Source: Cellulophaga baltica (GTDB taxonomy: Bacteria; Bacteroidota; Bacteroidia; Flavobacteriales; Flavobacteriaceae). Taken from it: a stretch of 64,000 nucleotides of DNA. This document shows positions 56,328 through 64,000 of this stretch, one piece after another. Where the stretch lies: positions 1 to 64,000 of the forward strand of contig NZ_JAHKQN010000018.1 in NCBI RefSeq assembly GCF_018861125.1, read 5' to 3'. Both the position numbers and the translations under genes were made by a program. The notes beneath the pieces were generated by a model. That model had not been told where the DNA came from, made no database searches, and saw nothing but the letters and a program-made list of their open reading frames with translations. Each line of letters starts with the position of its first letter. Position 1 is the first letter of the stretch.

Positions 56328-58673
56328 TTAATTTAAAGGACCTAAATTTTTATTATCTGTCCCTTTTTTATTTAATGGAGAGCTTTCTGACAACTTAAAT
56401 GAGTCTGAAGAAAAACCAGGATTAAACGTCCATAAATTCTTCACATTATATTTCTGATCTCCTGTTACTTCAAGCATATCAGAATTGTAAAAATTATTAT
56501 TATAAATATTTACAATAGGTTCACCAACTACCAAATGCATATTAAGTCCTTTGGAATTATTAAAAATATTATTCTCAATATCATTTACTTGTACACCATA
56601 TAATGATATTGCTGTTTTGTATTTATTTTTCTTACCATGACCTACATTATCAAATAAATTATGATCTATTTCTAAAAATGGACCAAAAGTACTCTCATCT
56701 TTACCACCTCTATATAAGCGTAACGCTGCACCCTGCAAATTAGACACTGTGTTATTTTTCATGATAAAATATTCTACATTATAAGCACCTATGTCATCAG
56801 TTTCTTTATCTAATGCGGTAATATGACCCGATATGTTTTTAAATGTTGAATTTTGTATGCTAATGGTATCGGCAAATGTACCTTTTGAAACCCGAAGTAC
56901 ATCAAAAGAATGATTTACAACCATATCTTTAAACTCACAATTATTAATAAATAGCTTATAATTCTCAATCATAGAGTTTTTACTAGTACTTATAACGGAA
57001 TTACCTGCATAATCTGGAGATTTAGTTCCATCAAAGGACATATTTACTAGTGATAAGCTTCCTCCATTTTGTATTTCAAAAGCCATCATACGCTCAAATA
57101 ATATCGTAGCTTTTTTTTCTCCTGATGTTTTAAATGTTAGTGGATGATTAATTTTTACAGCTTTAGTTATTAAATACGTACCGCCTTCTTCCAATTCAAT
57201 AATATCACCTGCTTCTGAAGTTTTAACAATATCATATAAGGTATTTATTCCTGCTTTTACTTTTATAGTTTTACCTGAATTTAAAGCTATTTCAGAATCT
57301 GATTTATAATAATAAGATGTACCTGTATTTCCTTTAGTTGCAATTTTAGGGCTAATAGTTATTTTATTTTTAATCTTATCTGATTGCGGAATTAAAAACC
57401 CTTGTTCATTTTTAACTAAGCTAATGGCTACATTTTCAAACCCTTGCTTTATACTAGTTTCTCCACTTTCATTTAATAAATTATCCTCAAAGTTAATCCC
57501 GCTGATATCATCATAAACCGTAAAAATATCTTTCTTATTTTCGTTATAAAATACATTTCCTGAAATTTCAGATGTTCTCGGTGCTTGACTTCGTTCTGCA
57601 TCACTACCTGCGCATAGTTGAATGTGATCGCAATTAACAAATGTATTGTTGTTCACTTTAGAATCTATTACAGGAACATAACGATTTGGAGGTGAATCAG
57701 GAACACCATTCATCATAACAAATGCTCCTCTAAAACGGTAGCCTGTTAAACCAACATGATAATTATTGATAACCGTTTGTGTTTCATTAATTACACGAAC
57801 ACCACCAGTACTAGGTTTTCCATTACCTATAAATACATTTCCATCTACTAGAGTTTCATTACCATGACGCATAGTTAAAGTACCCGTACATTCGAAAAAA
57901 GTATTGTATTTAAATGTATTCTGGCATGCTTTATTTGATATAATTTCATGCTCACCGTTAGTTCTATCAAAATAATTAGATTCTACCAAAGTATTTGAGT
58001 TTTCCAATGCATGGTGACTTGTTCCTATTCTTAAGGTTTCCCCTCCATTATTTCCGTAGGTAGGTCTTGGTCCAAAATAATTATGATCAATTTTGTGATT
58101 ATTTGCTCTACTCTCTTTAGTATCCAAACCAACAATCATGGTTACACCTAAATTCTTTTTCCCTTCAATATGATTATGATCTATTCGGTTATTTTTTCCA
58201 TAAATAGTAATCCAGTAATCTTGAACTTGACGCTCAGGGTTATTATAATTATCAATAACACAATCCGTCAGACGGCTATTATTAGCCATTTCTTCTCTAT
58301 TTTTCCTAAAAGATATAACTGCATTAGTGGGTGTGTATCCATTTTTAAACACCAAACCATCAACAATTAAATACTCTCCGGCTAGTTGAAGGTTAGAATT
58401 ACCTTCTAAAGTTACTTTACCCTTTTCTTCTACTGTTAAAGTAATGGGTTTTTCGAAAGTACCATTTCCTTCAAAAACCAATTCCGCATCATTCCAAACT
58501 CCATTAGCTAGTGTGATCACATCACCTGGATTGGCATTTTTCACAGCATCATTAAATTCAATTATATCCGTCACCAATAAATCATCATTTTCAGAACTTT
58601 TATTAGTCTCTTTGCATGAAAAAATGAATATTAAAGAGAATACTAAAATAGAATACTTAAGTTGAGTTTTCAT
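56328..58673 (-). CDS. PL6-family alginate lyase (two parallel beta-helix domains)
   Basis: The start at 58673 (MKTQLKYSILVFSLIFIFSC, lipobox Cys20) is chosen; the longer frame from 58775 has no signal and overlaps the transporter. It has 781 residues. The N-terminal catalytic beta-helix (about 30-400) carries Lys248 (EHEIISNKACQN) and Arg269 (LTMRHGNETL), 21 residues apart, exactly the spacing of the catalytic Lys/Arg pair in the PL6 enzyme AlyGC. A second beta-helix fills about 480-781, as in two-domain PL6 enzymes. It is a predicted surface or periplasmic lipoprotein acting on mannuronate-containing alginate, 11 bp after the transporter gene. Confidence 0.9.
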   Translation of the reverse strand: MKTQLKYSILVFSLIFIFSCKETNKSSENDDLLVTDIIEFNDAVKNANPGDVITLANGVWNDAELVFEGNGTFEKPITLTVEEKGKVTLEGNSNLQLAGEYLIVDGLVFKNGYTPTNAVISFRKNREEMANNSRLTDCVIDNYNNPERQVQDYWITIYGKNNRIDHNHIEGKKNLGVTMIVGLDTKESRANNHKIDHNYFGPRPTYGNNGGETLRIGTSHHALENSNTLVESNYFDRTNGEHEIISNKACQNTFKYNTFFECTGTLTMRHGNETLVDGNVFIGNGKPSTGGVRVINETQTVINNYHVGLTGYRFRGAFVMMNGVPDSPPNRYVPVIDSKVNNNTFVNCDHIQLCAGSDAERSQAPRTSEISGNVFYNENKKDIFTVYDDISGINFEDNLLNESGETSIKQGFENVAISLVKNEQGFLIPQSDKIKNKITISPKIATKGNTGTSYYYKSDSEIALNSGKTIKVKAGINTLYDIVKTSEAGDIIELEEGGTYLITKAVKINHPLTFKTSGEKKATILFERMMAFEIQNGGSLSLVNMSFDGTKSPDYAGNSVISTSKNSMIENYKLFINNCEFKDMVVNHSFDVLRVSKGTFADTISIQNSTFKNISGHITALDKETDDIGAYNVEYFIMKNNTVSNLQGAALRLYRGGKDESTFGPFLEIDHNLFDNVGHGKKNKYKTAISLYGVQVNDIENNIFNNSKGLNMHLVVGEPIVNIYNNNFYNSDMLEVTGDQKYNVKNLWTFNPGFSSDSFKLSESSPLNKKGTDNKNLGPLN

Positions 58674-58684
58674 ATATAAATTTA

Positions 58685-59962
58685 TTAAAAATATTTTGTC
58701 ATAATTCCAATTACACCAGTATAAGATACTACGCATGAGAAAAATAATGCCGCATACAAACCAATGTTTATCCAAATACTGGTTTTGTAATCTTTCATTA
58801 CTTTCTTACTATTCACTAATAGAATAATACCCAATACTACCAATGGAAGAATAAAGACATTAAATACTTGTGACAATATTTGAATTTCTATAGGGTTTGC
58901 ACCAAATGCGGGACCAATTAAAGCCACTAAACAAGCTACAGCAGTTATTATTTTAAACTGACGTGAACTCGTGTCTAATTGCCCCGATTGGTAATCTGCA
59001 ACTAAGAGTGGTGCTATTAATAAACAGGGGAATATTGAAGATAAACCAGCGCTTAAAGCTCCAAAAAAGAATATAGTTACCGCCCATTTTCCTGCTACTG
59101 GCTCTAAAGTATTTGCCATATCTAACACATTTGCAACTTCTTTACCTTCATAAAATAAAGCGCCAGCAGCTACTGCCATTATAGTAGCACTTATTACAAA
59201 AATTAAAATAGCAGCTGTTATAGAATCTTTCTTTTGATCTTTTAAATTTTTAACAGTCCAACCTTTTCCTTTTACAAATAATGGTCTTGATAAAAATGTT
59301 GCCGCTGCCATAGTAGTACCAACAAAAGCAGCTACTAACATTTTACCGTCAGGAACATTAGGTATTGAAGGCATTAGACCTTTAACTACATCAACAGGTA
59401 GTGGTTGCACCATGCATAATGACAATACAAATGACAAACCCATTAATGTTACAAAAATGACTAGTATTTTTTCAAAGAAAGTATATTTACCTACCAACAT
59501 TAGTAAGTAAAATGAAACTATTATAACGATAGCAATTACTAAAACAACTTCATATTTAATATCATTAAACCCTTTAAAATTAACTGCTAAAATTTCATAA
59601 ATAATGTTGGAAGAAATTCCTAAAATTCCCATTAATGAATTCCATTGACCAAACGTAATTCCTATAATGATTAAGATTGCTAATGTTTTACCGTATTTAA
59701 AATGTTTTTTGAAGCCGAAAAGTGCAGTTTCTCCTGTTAATAAAGCATAATTGCCATAGACAAACATTAAAATACCAGAGAATAAGCAACTTAACAACAA
59801 GACCCATAGTAATACCATATTAAATTTACTACCTGCTACTATCATTGAAGTTACACTGCCTGTACCAATGGTGTAACCTATGGCAAAAATACCGGGGCCA
59901 AAACTTAAAACTAAAGCAATTATTTTTTTAAAAATGGATTTTTTCTCTTTAGTTTCTGACAT
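58685..59962 (-). CDS. Divergent Nramp-fold transporter of the alginate operon
   Basis: The 425-residue inner-membrane protein has about 11 membrane segments and starts SFGPGIFAIGYTIGTGSVTSM. The metal motifs of Nramp (DPGN in segment 1, MPH in segment 6) are replaced by YTIGTGSV and AAFVGTTMAAATFLSRP. It lies between PL7 and PL6 lyase genes in one operon (39 and 11 bp gaps). Transport of an alginate breakdown product such as an unsaturated uronate across the inner membrane is the reasonable guess; loss of metal residues argues against Mn2+ uptake. No other inner-membrane sugar transporter is in this locus. Confidence 0.75.
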   Translation of the reverse strand: MSETKEKKSIFKKIIALVLSFGPGIFAIGYTIGTGSVTSMIVAGSKFNMVLLWVLLLSCLFSGILMFVYGNYALLTGETALFGFKKHFKYGKTLAILIIIGITFGQWNSLMGILGISSNIIYEILAVNFKGFNDIKYEVVLVIAIVIIVSFYLLMLVGKYTFFEKILVIFVTLMGLSFVLSLCMVQPLPVDVVKGLMPSIPNVPDGKMLVAAFVGTTMAAATFLSRPLFVKGKGWTVKNLKDQKKDSITAAILIFVISATIMAVAAGALFYEGKEVANVLDMANTLEPVAGKWAVTIFFFGALSAGLSSIFPCLLIAPLLVADYQSGQLDTSSRQFKIITAVACLVALIGPAFGANPIEIQILSQVFNVFILPLVVLGIILLVNSKKVMKDYKTSIWINIGLYAALFFSCVVSYTGVIGIMTKYF

Positions 59963-60001
59963 GTTTTGGTTATTTAAATAGTTGGTTGAGTTAAGGGTAT
60001 T

Positions 60002-61075
60002 TTAATCATTATTTGGATCGGTTCCTTCTCCGACCGTAGCTTCTTTAAACCAAACCTCAGCATAGCAACCATTTGCATATTGCTTAGCTATATCACCTCC
60101 ATAAGTTTCAGAACCTGTACTCCATACTATATTCTTATCTGGAGATTTTCCGTTGGTTTGATTGTATGCGCCTTGTTTAAAATATTGTATTTCACCTGCA
60201 TAAGCATTTTCTCGTTCCACACCATCACGACCAATTACTGCATATAATGACCATATTTGTTCAGGAATTTCTTCTTTAGTAGAAAAATCAGATTTTAATA
60301 AGTTTTTTGTAAATTTTACTGTCTTATGATTATCACTAGTAAAAGTCAAATACATAATACCTTTATAAACATTAATCTCATAACTAAATTCTTCACCCAA
60401 AGCAATACCATCTTGTGGTTCTTCAGGGTATGTATCAGGAGTTTCTCCTACAACAGACATATTATCACCCCAAATAGCAGTTGAATAATCCCATCTTCCA
60501 GAATTATCACCCTCTGTATTTATTTCATAATTCCAAAATACAGAGCCTTTAGTATGGCCTGGGAATTTTTTGTAAAATATTTTTATAGGTTCATTTTCAT
60601 GACCTTCATCACTATGTATTTGACCAACTACTACAGAATATGAAGCCGCTACTCTTGCATCGCCAGAAGTAGAAACATGTTTTACTTTTAATGTTCCTGT
60701 TAACTTACCCCCTGTTTCAGGAATCCAATGTTTTTTTTGTCCTAATTCCGTTCTTGTATTGCTTGATGTTTTTGACGTAATTCCTGAATTAGGTGTTTTG
60801 TAAACCACCCAATCTATATCATTTTCTTTCTCAACGTAGAAAAAATCATCTTTTGCATAGTCAACTAACTCTTCAGTATGAGTACCGTCACCTAAAAGTA
60901 TTTTCCATTCTTTCATAAATGGAATAACGTCACTTGGGTATGTATTTACCTTTTTAGTTATTTTCTCAGTTTCGTTTTTGGTTTTTTTTGCTGTATTTGA
61001 ACAACTATTCATTAAGAATAAAACACCAATTAATAAAAATGATTGAAAGTATCGCTTAATATCTAAAATATTCAT
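60002..61075 (-). CDS. PL7-family alginate lyase
   Basis: The 357-residue lipoprotein has signal peptide with Cys25 in LFLMNSC. The jelly-roll catalytic domain covers about 50-310 with all three PL7 motifs: NTRTELG (R108, E110), QIH (152-154) and YFKQGAYNQ (298-306) with the catalytic Tyr. QIH rather than QVH at the second motif usually goes with activity on guluronate-containing alginate. It is the first gene of the PL7-transporter-PL6 operon and has a perfect GntR operator upstream. The last 50 residues (about 308-357) are a Gly/Asn-rich tail. Confidence 0.95.
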   Translation of the reverse strand: MNILDIKRYFQSFLLIGVLFLMNSCSNTAKKTKNETEKITKKVNTYPSDVIPFMKEWKILLGDGTHTEELVDYAKDDFFYVEKENDIDWVVYKTPNSGITSKTSSNTRTELGQKKHWIPETGGKLTGTLKVKHVSTSGDARVAASYSVVVGQIHSDEGHENEPIKIFYKKFPGHTKGSVFWNYEINTEGDNSGRWDYSTAIWGDNMSVVGETPDTYPEEPQDGIALGEEFSYEINVYKGIMYLTFTSDNHKTVKFTKNLLKSDFSTKEEIPEQIWSLYAVIGRDGVERENAYAGEIQYFKQGAYNQTNGKSPDKNIVWSTGSETYGGDIAKQYANGCYAEVWFKEATVGEGTDPNND

Positions 61076-61171
61076 TTACTTAATTTTTTATTCTTTTTTT
61101 ACTAAAAATAAGTTTTTTACAATATCAAAAAGATAATTTCGCAACTTATTTAATTATTCACTATTAAATAT

Positions 61172-61222
61172 TTGGTACACCAATTTGGTGTACCAAATAT
61201 AATTATATTTAAATAGTATCAA
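61172..61222 (-). promoter_or_regulatory. Promoter and perfect GntR double operator of the lyase operon
   Basis: On the - strand TTG (61222-61220), an 18-bp spacer and TATATTTG (61201-61194) make a consensus promoter. The operator TTGGTACACCAA (61172-61183), one base, TTGGTGTACCAA (61185-61196) is a perfect 12-1-12 inverted repeat overlapping the -7 element. It is the best copy of the site in the window. Confidence 0.85.
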
Positions 61223-61353
61223 AAAATTAAAAGGATTTTTCTTTTTAATTATTAACTAAAAATGCAATTGAAGGCCAATAAAGCTCGGAAAGCCTCATAA
61301 ATTGAGGCAAAATAATTTACACTTGAAAAGAGAGGAAACCGGTATAAAAACAA

Positions 61354-61381
61354 AAAACCTTCTGATTTCTCAGAAGGTTTT
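61354..61381 (-). terminator. Terminator of tRNA-Pro
   Basis: AAAACCTTCTGA (61354-61365), loop TTTC, TCAGAAGGTTTT (61370-61381): a perfect 12-bp stem directly 3' of the tRNA on the - strand. Confidence 0.8.
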
Positions 61382-61382
61382 G

Positions 61383-61457
61383 TCGGGGTGGCAGGATTCG
61401 AACCTGCGACCTCCGCGTCCCAAACGCGGCGCGATAACCGGGCTACGCTACACCCCG
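61383..61457 (-). tRNA. tRNA-Pro (anticodon TGG)
   Basis: Read on the - strand it starts CGGGGTGTAGCGTAGCCCGG, has the anticodon stem-loop CGCGTTTGGGACGCG with anticodon TGG, a T arm GCAGGTTCGAATCCTGC and acceptor end CACCCCGA. It is 75 bases without encoded CCA. All four stems pair. Confidence 0.95.
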
Positions 61458-61537
61458 AAAAAAAGATAAGGCTAAAAGACCTTTATTTTTCGGACTGCAA
61501 ATATATAATAATTATTTCTATATCAAAGTTATTCAAC

Positions 61538-61572
61538 AAAAAAAGGTGTCAATAATATTGACACCTTTTTTT
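61538..61572 (-). terminator. Terminator of the large T9SS protein gene
   Basis: AAAAAAAGGTGTCAAT and ATTGACACCTTTTTTT (within 61538-61572) form a long perfect stem with T run, starting 16 bp after the stop at 61589. Confidence 0.85.
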
Positions 61573-61588
61573 AATAGCACATTTAATT

Positions 61589-64000
61589 TTATCTGTATAA
61601 GGTAAAGTGACCTACATACTGTTGCTTATCTTCGTCATTTGCATTAACTACATACCAATAATCTCCACTAGGTAAATCGTTACCTTCATAAGTCCCATCC
61701 CACGAAGTAATTTGATTTAATACAGCTACTACTCTACCATACCTATCATAAATCTTCACTTCAATATAAGGGAAGTACTCTCTATTGTTAGGCTCCCATG
61801 TATCGTTATTATTATCTCCGTCTGGTGTAAAGAAATTTGGAAACTCAGGAACAGTATCAAAATCAAATGGAATGGTTACTGTAACAAAACATCCTTTTTC
61901 ATCTTCTACCTGAACCATTATATCCGTATCCATAAATACTTCAAAAGTATTTACACTACCAGTGGATATTCCTTGGAATGAATAATCATAATTACCATAA
62001 CCGCCTTCTGCTACTGCAGTTATTTCATTTGCAGCTGTTTTTGTAACTGTTAATGATAACGGGTCATATTCTTCTATCGTAAAATCTACTTGCGTCATAC
62101 AACCATTACTATGGTATATATACACAATATGATCTCCTGCTGGCAAATCACCAAATGTGCTTTGTGATGTTGCAAGGGTGATGTCATCAACATCAAGACT
62201 GTACATTAAGTCTGAAACTACTGAACTATCAGCCATTTCAACATTTACAGTACTATTAGGGAATATACCTTCACAACCATATTCTGGAATTGCTTCTGCA
62301 GTTAAATCGACACCAAGCTCAATTTCAAAAAACGTTTCATCAACACAACCATTTTGATCACGAACATATAAATGATACCATTCACCCCCTTGAAGGTTCG
62401 TAAACAGTAAATCATCATTACGCGTGAACCCTTCAGTGATGTCACTTGGGTCTATTTCAGGGAAACCTTCTCCTTCAATTTTTGTTTCATAATATGAAAT
62501 ACCTAATACATCTTCAAAAGGAGTTCCGCCTGTTATTGCAAATTGCACTTCTCCATCAAAAGCATCTAAACAAATTTCTGGTTGCGTAACAACTGTTGAT
62601 ATACTTAATACTTCTGGTTCTGTTATTGGATCTACCATTACAAACTCACCACAACCTTGCTCATCCTGAATTAGAATTTCATAATCTGAACCTGCATCTA
62701 AATTTTCAAAAGTGTAAATATTAGGATTATCACTATCTATAAAAAATTCATTAAAGTTAGGATTGATTGAAAATTGAACTAAACCTTCACCTCCACTTAA
62801 AACTTCAATTGTAATTGTACCATTTTCTTCACCATTACAACTGATATTCGTAGTTGTTATGTTGTAGACTATAGGTTCTGGTCTTTCAATCACTAGAGGC
62901 CCCTCAACATCATAACAAGTTGTACCACTAGTTACAGTTATGTAATACTCACCTTCATCAAGTCCTTCAAAAGTTCCATCTGATTGTGGCCCCATTACTA
63001 CCGTTGCCGCAGGGTCTGGACTAAAAGCCGTGTACGCTGCAGATGGTGTAGGATTACCTAAATACAAAGTATACATCTCAGCACCAACTCCTCCTGATGA
63101 GAAAGATTCTATACGACCATCAGTTTCTGATGCACATGAAATATCATCTGGTAAATTAGCTACTAAATCTATATCTTGAGCATCAACCAAAGTAATACCT
63201 TCAGAAGATAAACTCTTACATACGCCTGAATCACCAACTTTTCGAACATCATATTGATAAAAACCAATTGTTGCATCAATAAGTACCGATGTTCCTACCA
63301 TTTGAATAAAAGGATCAGTATCAGCAGCACTTGTTAATCTATACTCATAGCTAAATCCTGCTTCTGGATTTTCAACACTCAACTGAATTTGACCATCACC
63401 ACCACAACCTGGAGCAGTTACCTGCACTAATTTAGGGTCAATTGGTGTTGGAGGCTCTACATAGTAAGGCTCTGTAACAGTTACACAGTTGTAACTTGAT
63501 GACACCTCAATTGCATACCAACCTGCGCTAATAAAACCACTAGTCATTCCATCAAAAGTTGGACTATCTTGTAATCCGCTTGTTGAGGCAATATCAGTAT
63601 TATCATTACTATTTAAGTATAGTAATTGATATTTATAACCTGCACCTGGCACACCGCCACTAGCACCTGCTACACCTGTATCACTATCTCCACTTGCAGG
63701 ATCGAAAGATTCTAATATTGCATCATTACCATCAGGACAAACTAATTCTTGCGTTTCTCTAATTTCAGCTACGATTGGATCAATAGGGTTTAAAGTTATT
63801 GCAGATGAACTTGAACATTCTTCAACATCTTTAATTTCTACGATATAATCACCACTTGATAAATCTGTAAATTCATTTGCGCTACCATAAGCAACAAGCT
63901 CAACATATGTTTCTGAACCTATAGCTATAGTACCTGTTGCATCTTGCATTAATAATCTATACTCATATGGTGAAGAATCCCAACCACCAACTCCAGTAGC
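61589..64000 (-). CDS. Large SprB-repeat surface protein, T9SS type B substrate (5' end outside window)
   Basis: The frame is open from the window edge (codons before the Met at 63949 continue to 64000), so only the last 803 residues are seen. They contain SprB-type repeats (YNITTTNISCNGEENGTITI, VVTQPEICLDAFDGEVQF, LVCPDGNDAILESF), each with a paired Cys and Gly-rich ITGG core, and end in the type B T9SS sorting domain (FPNFFTPDGDNNNDTW, EVKIYDRYGRVVAVLNQI, WDGTYEGNDLPSGDYWYVV). SprB-like proteins are cell-surface adhesins for gliding. No SprF partner is visible downstream, where the tRNA lies. Confidence 0.85.
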   Translation of the reverse strand, partial: ATGVGGWDSSPYEYRLLMQDATGTIAIGSETYVELVAYGSANEFTDLSSGDYIVEIKDVEECSSSSAITLNPIDPIVAEIRETQELVCPDGNDAILESFDPASGDSDTGVAGASGGVPGAGYKYQLLYLNSNDNTDIASTSGLQDSPTFDGMTSGFISAGWYAIEVSSSYNCVTVTEPYYVEPPTPIDPKLVQVTAPGCGGDGQIQLSVENPEAGFSYEYRLTSAADTDPFIQMVGTSVLIDATIGFYQYDVRKVGDSGVCKSLSSEGITLVDAQDIDLVANLPDDISCASETDGRIESFSSGGVGAEMYTLYLGNPTPSAAYTAFSPDPAATVVMGPQSDGTFEGLDEGEYYITVTSGTTCYDVEGPLVIERPEPIVYNITTTNISCNGEENGTITIEVLSGGEGLVQFSINPNFNEFFIDSDNPNIYTFENLDAGSDYEILIQDEQGCGEFVMVDPITEPEVLSISTVVTQPEICLDAFDGEVQFAITGGTPFEDVLGISYYETKIEGEGFPEIDPSDITEGFTRNDDLLFTNLQGGEWYHLYVRDQNGCVDETFFEIELGVDLTAEAIPEYGCEGIFPNSTVNVEMADSSVVSDLMYSLDVDDITLATSQSTFGDLPAGDHIVYIYHSNGCMTQVDFTIEEYDPLSLTVTKTAANEITAVAEGGYGNYDYSFQGISTGSVNTFEVFMDTDIMVQVEDEKGCFVTVTIPFDFDTVPEFPNFFTPDGDNNNDTWEPNNREYFPYIEVKIYDRYGRVVAVLNQITSWDGTYEGNDLPSGDYWYVVNANDEDKQQYVGHFTLYR

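Noticed and set aside
58685-59962. Manganese/iron Nramp transporter
   Set aside because: The fold start is Nramp-like, but DPGN and MPH are both absent, so metal transport is not supported.
61383-61457. tRNA-Pro as attachment site of an integrated island carrying the alginate genes
   Set aside because: No integrase and no direct repeat of the tRNA 3' end were seen on the other side of the alginate locus within the window.

Overview
The window is an AT-rich chromosomal segment of a marine, gliding-type member of the Bacteroidota, most likely Flavobacteriaceae. The evidence is SusC/SusD outer-membrane proteins, two proteins ending in the type B sorting domain of the type IX secretion system (T9SS), a PorP/SprF protein, TAnnTTTG-type promoter elements and an alginate-degradation locus.

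Layout. (1) 1-5100: an IS3-family element (278-1586, transposase orfB carrying an internal TAA) inserted in a run of small unrecognised genes, all on the + strand. Structured repeats lie between most of them; each has a central hairpin and inverted outer arms that overlap or follow the upstream gene's end, resembling integron gene cassettes with attC-like sites. No integrase is in view. (2) 5100-8600: Hsp20 plus a lipoprotein, then a DoxX-OhrR-Ohr peroxide operon and a Crp/Fnr regulator. (3) 8800-13290: DUF4334, SDR, acetoacetate decarboxylase-like and CrtC/AttH-like genes, ending in a decayed aspartate dehydrogenase; a fragment of a second SDR gene lies inside. (4) 13390-17070: small secreted proteins, lipoproteins and a GNAT acetyltransferase. 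(5) 17070-27800: a heparinase II/III-type lyase with an Nramp-like transporter, SbcCD nuclease and small membrane proteins, punctuated by three near-identical copies of a 72-residue secreted protein whose roughly 175-bp upstream region is equally conserved. (6) 27800-29134: upp and a DUF305-like gene. (7) 29131-40675: a T9SS/gliding set of OmpA/PD40 protein, PorP/SprF and a 2873-residue adhesin with two interleaved repeat families. (8) 40918-47308: a siderophore-type iron uptake operon (TonB receptor, DUF4198, two small membrane proteins, PepSY protein) with a divergent AraC regulator. (9) 47309-49437: DUF808 and two small genes. (10) 49486-61196: an alginate utilisation locus, all on the - strand: PL7 lyase, Nramp-like transporter and PL6 lyase; SusC/SusD; GntR regulator and SDR reductase. 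(11) 61354-64000: tRNA-Pro and the 3' part of another large type B T9SS protein that runs off the window.

How it fits together. Secreted PL7 and PL6 lyases would cut alginate and the SusC/D pair import oligomers. An SDR, probably the DEH reductase, would act on the unsaturated monomer. Each of the three alginate operons carries the same 25-bp double operator (TTGGTNNACCAA, one base, TTGGTNNACCAA) at or just downstream of its -7 element, so one GntR repressor most likely controls all three and itself. Both lyase loci carry a divergent Nramp-fold transporter lacking the metal-binding motifs, suggesting a non-metal substrate. All function assignments are from reading the sequence; no database search was run.
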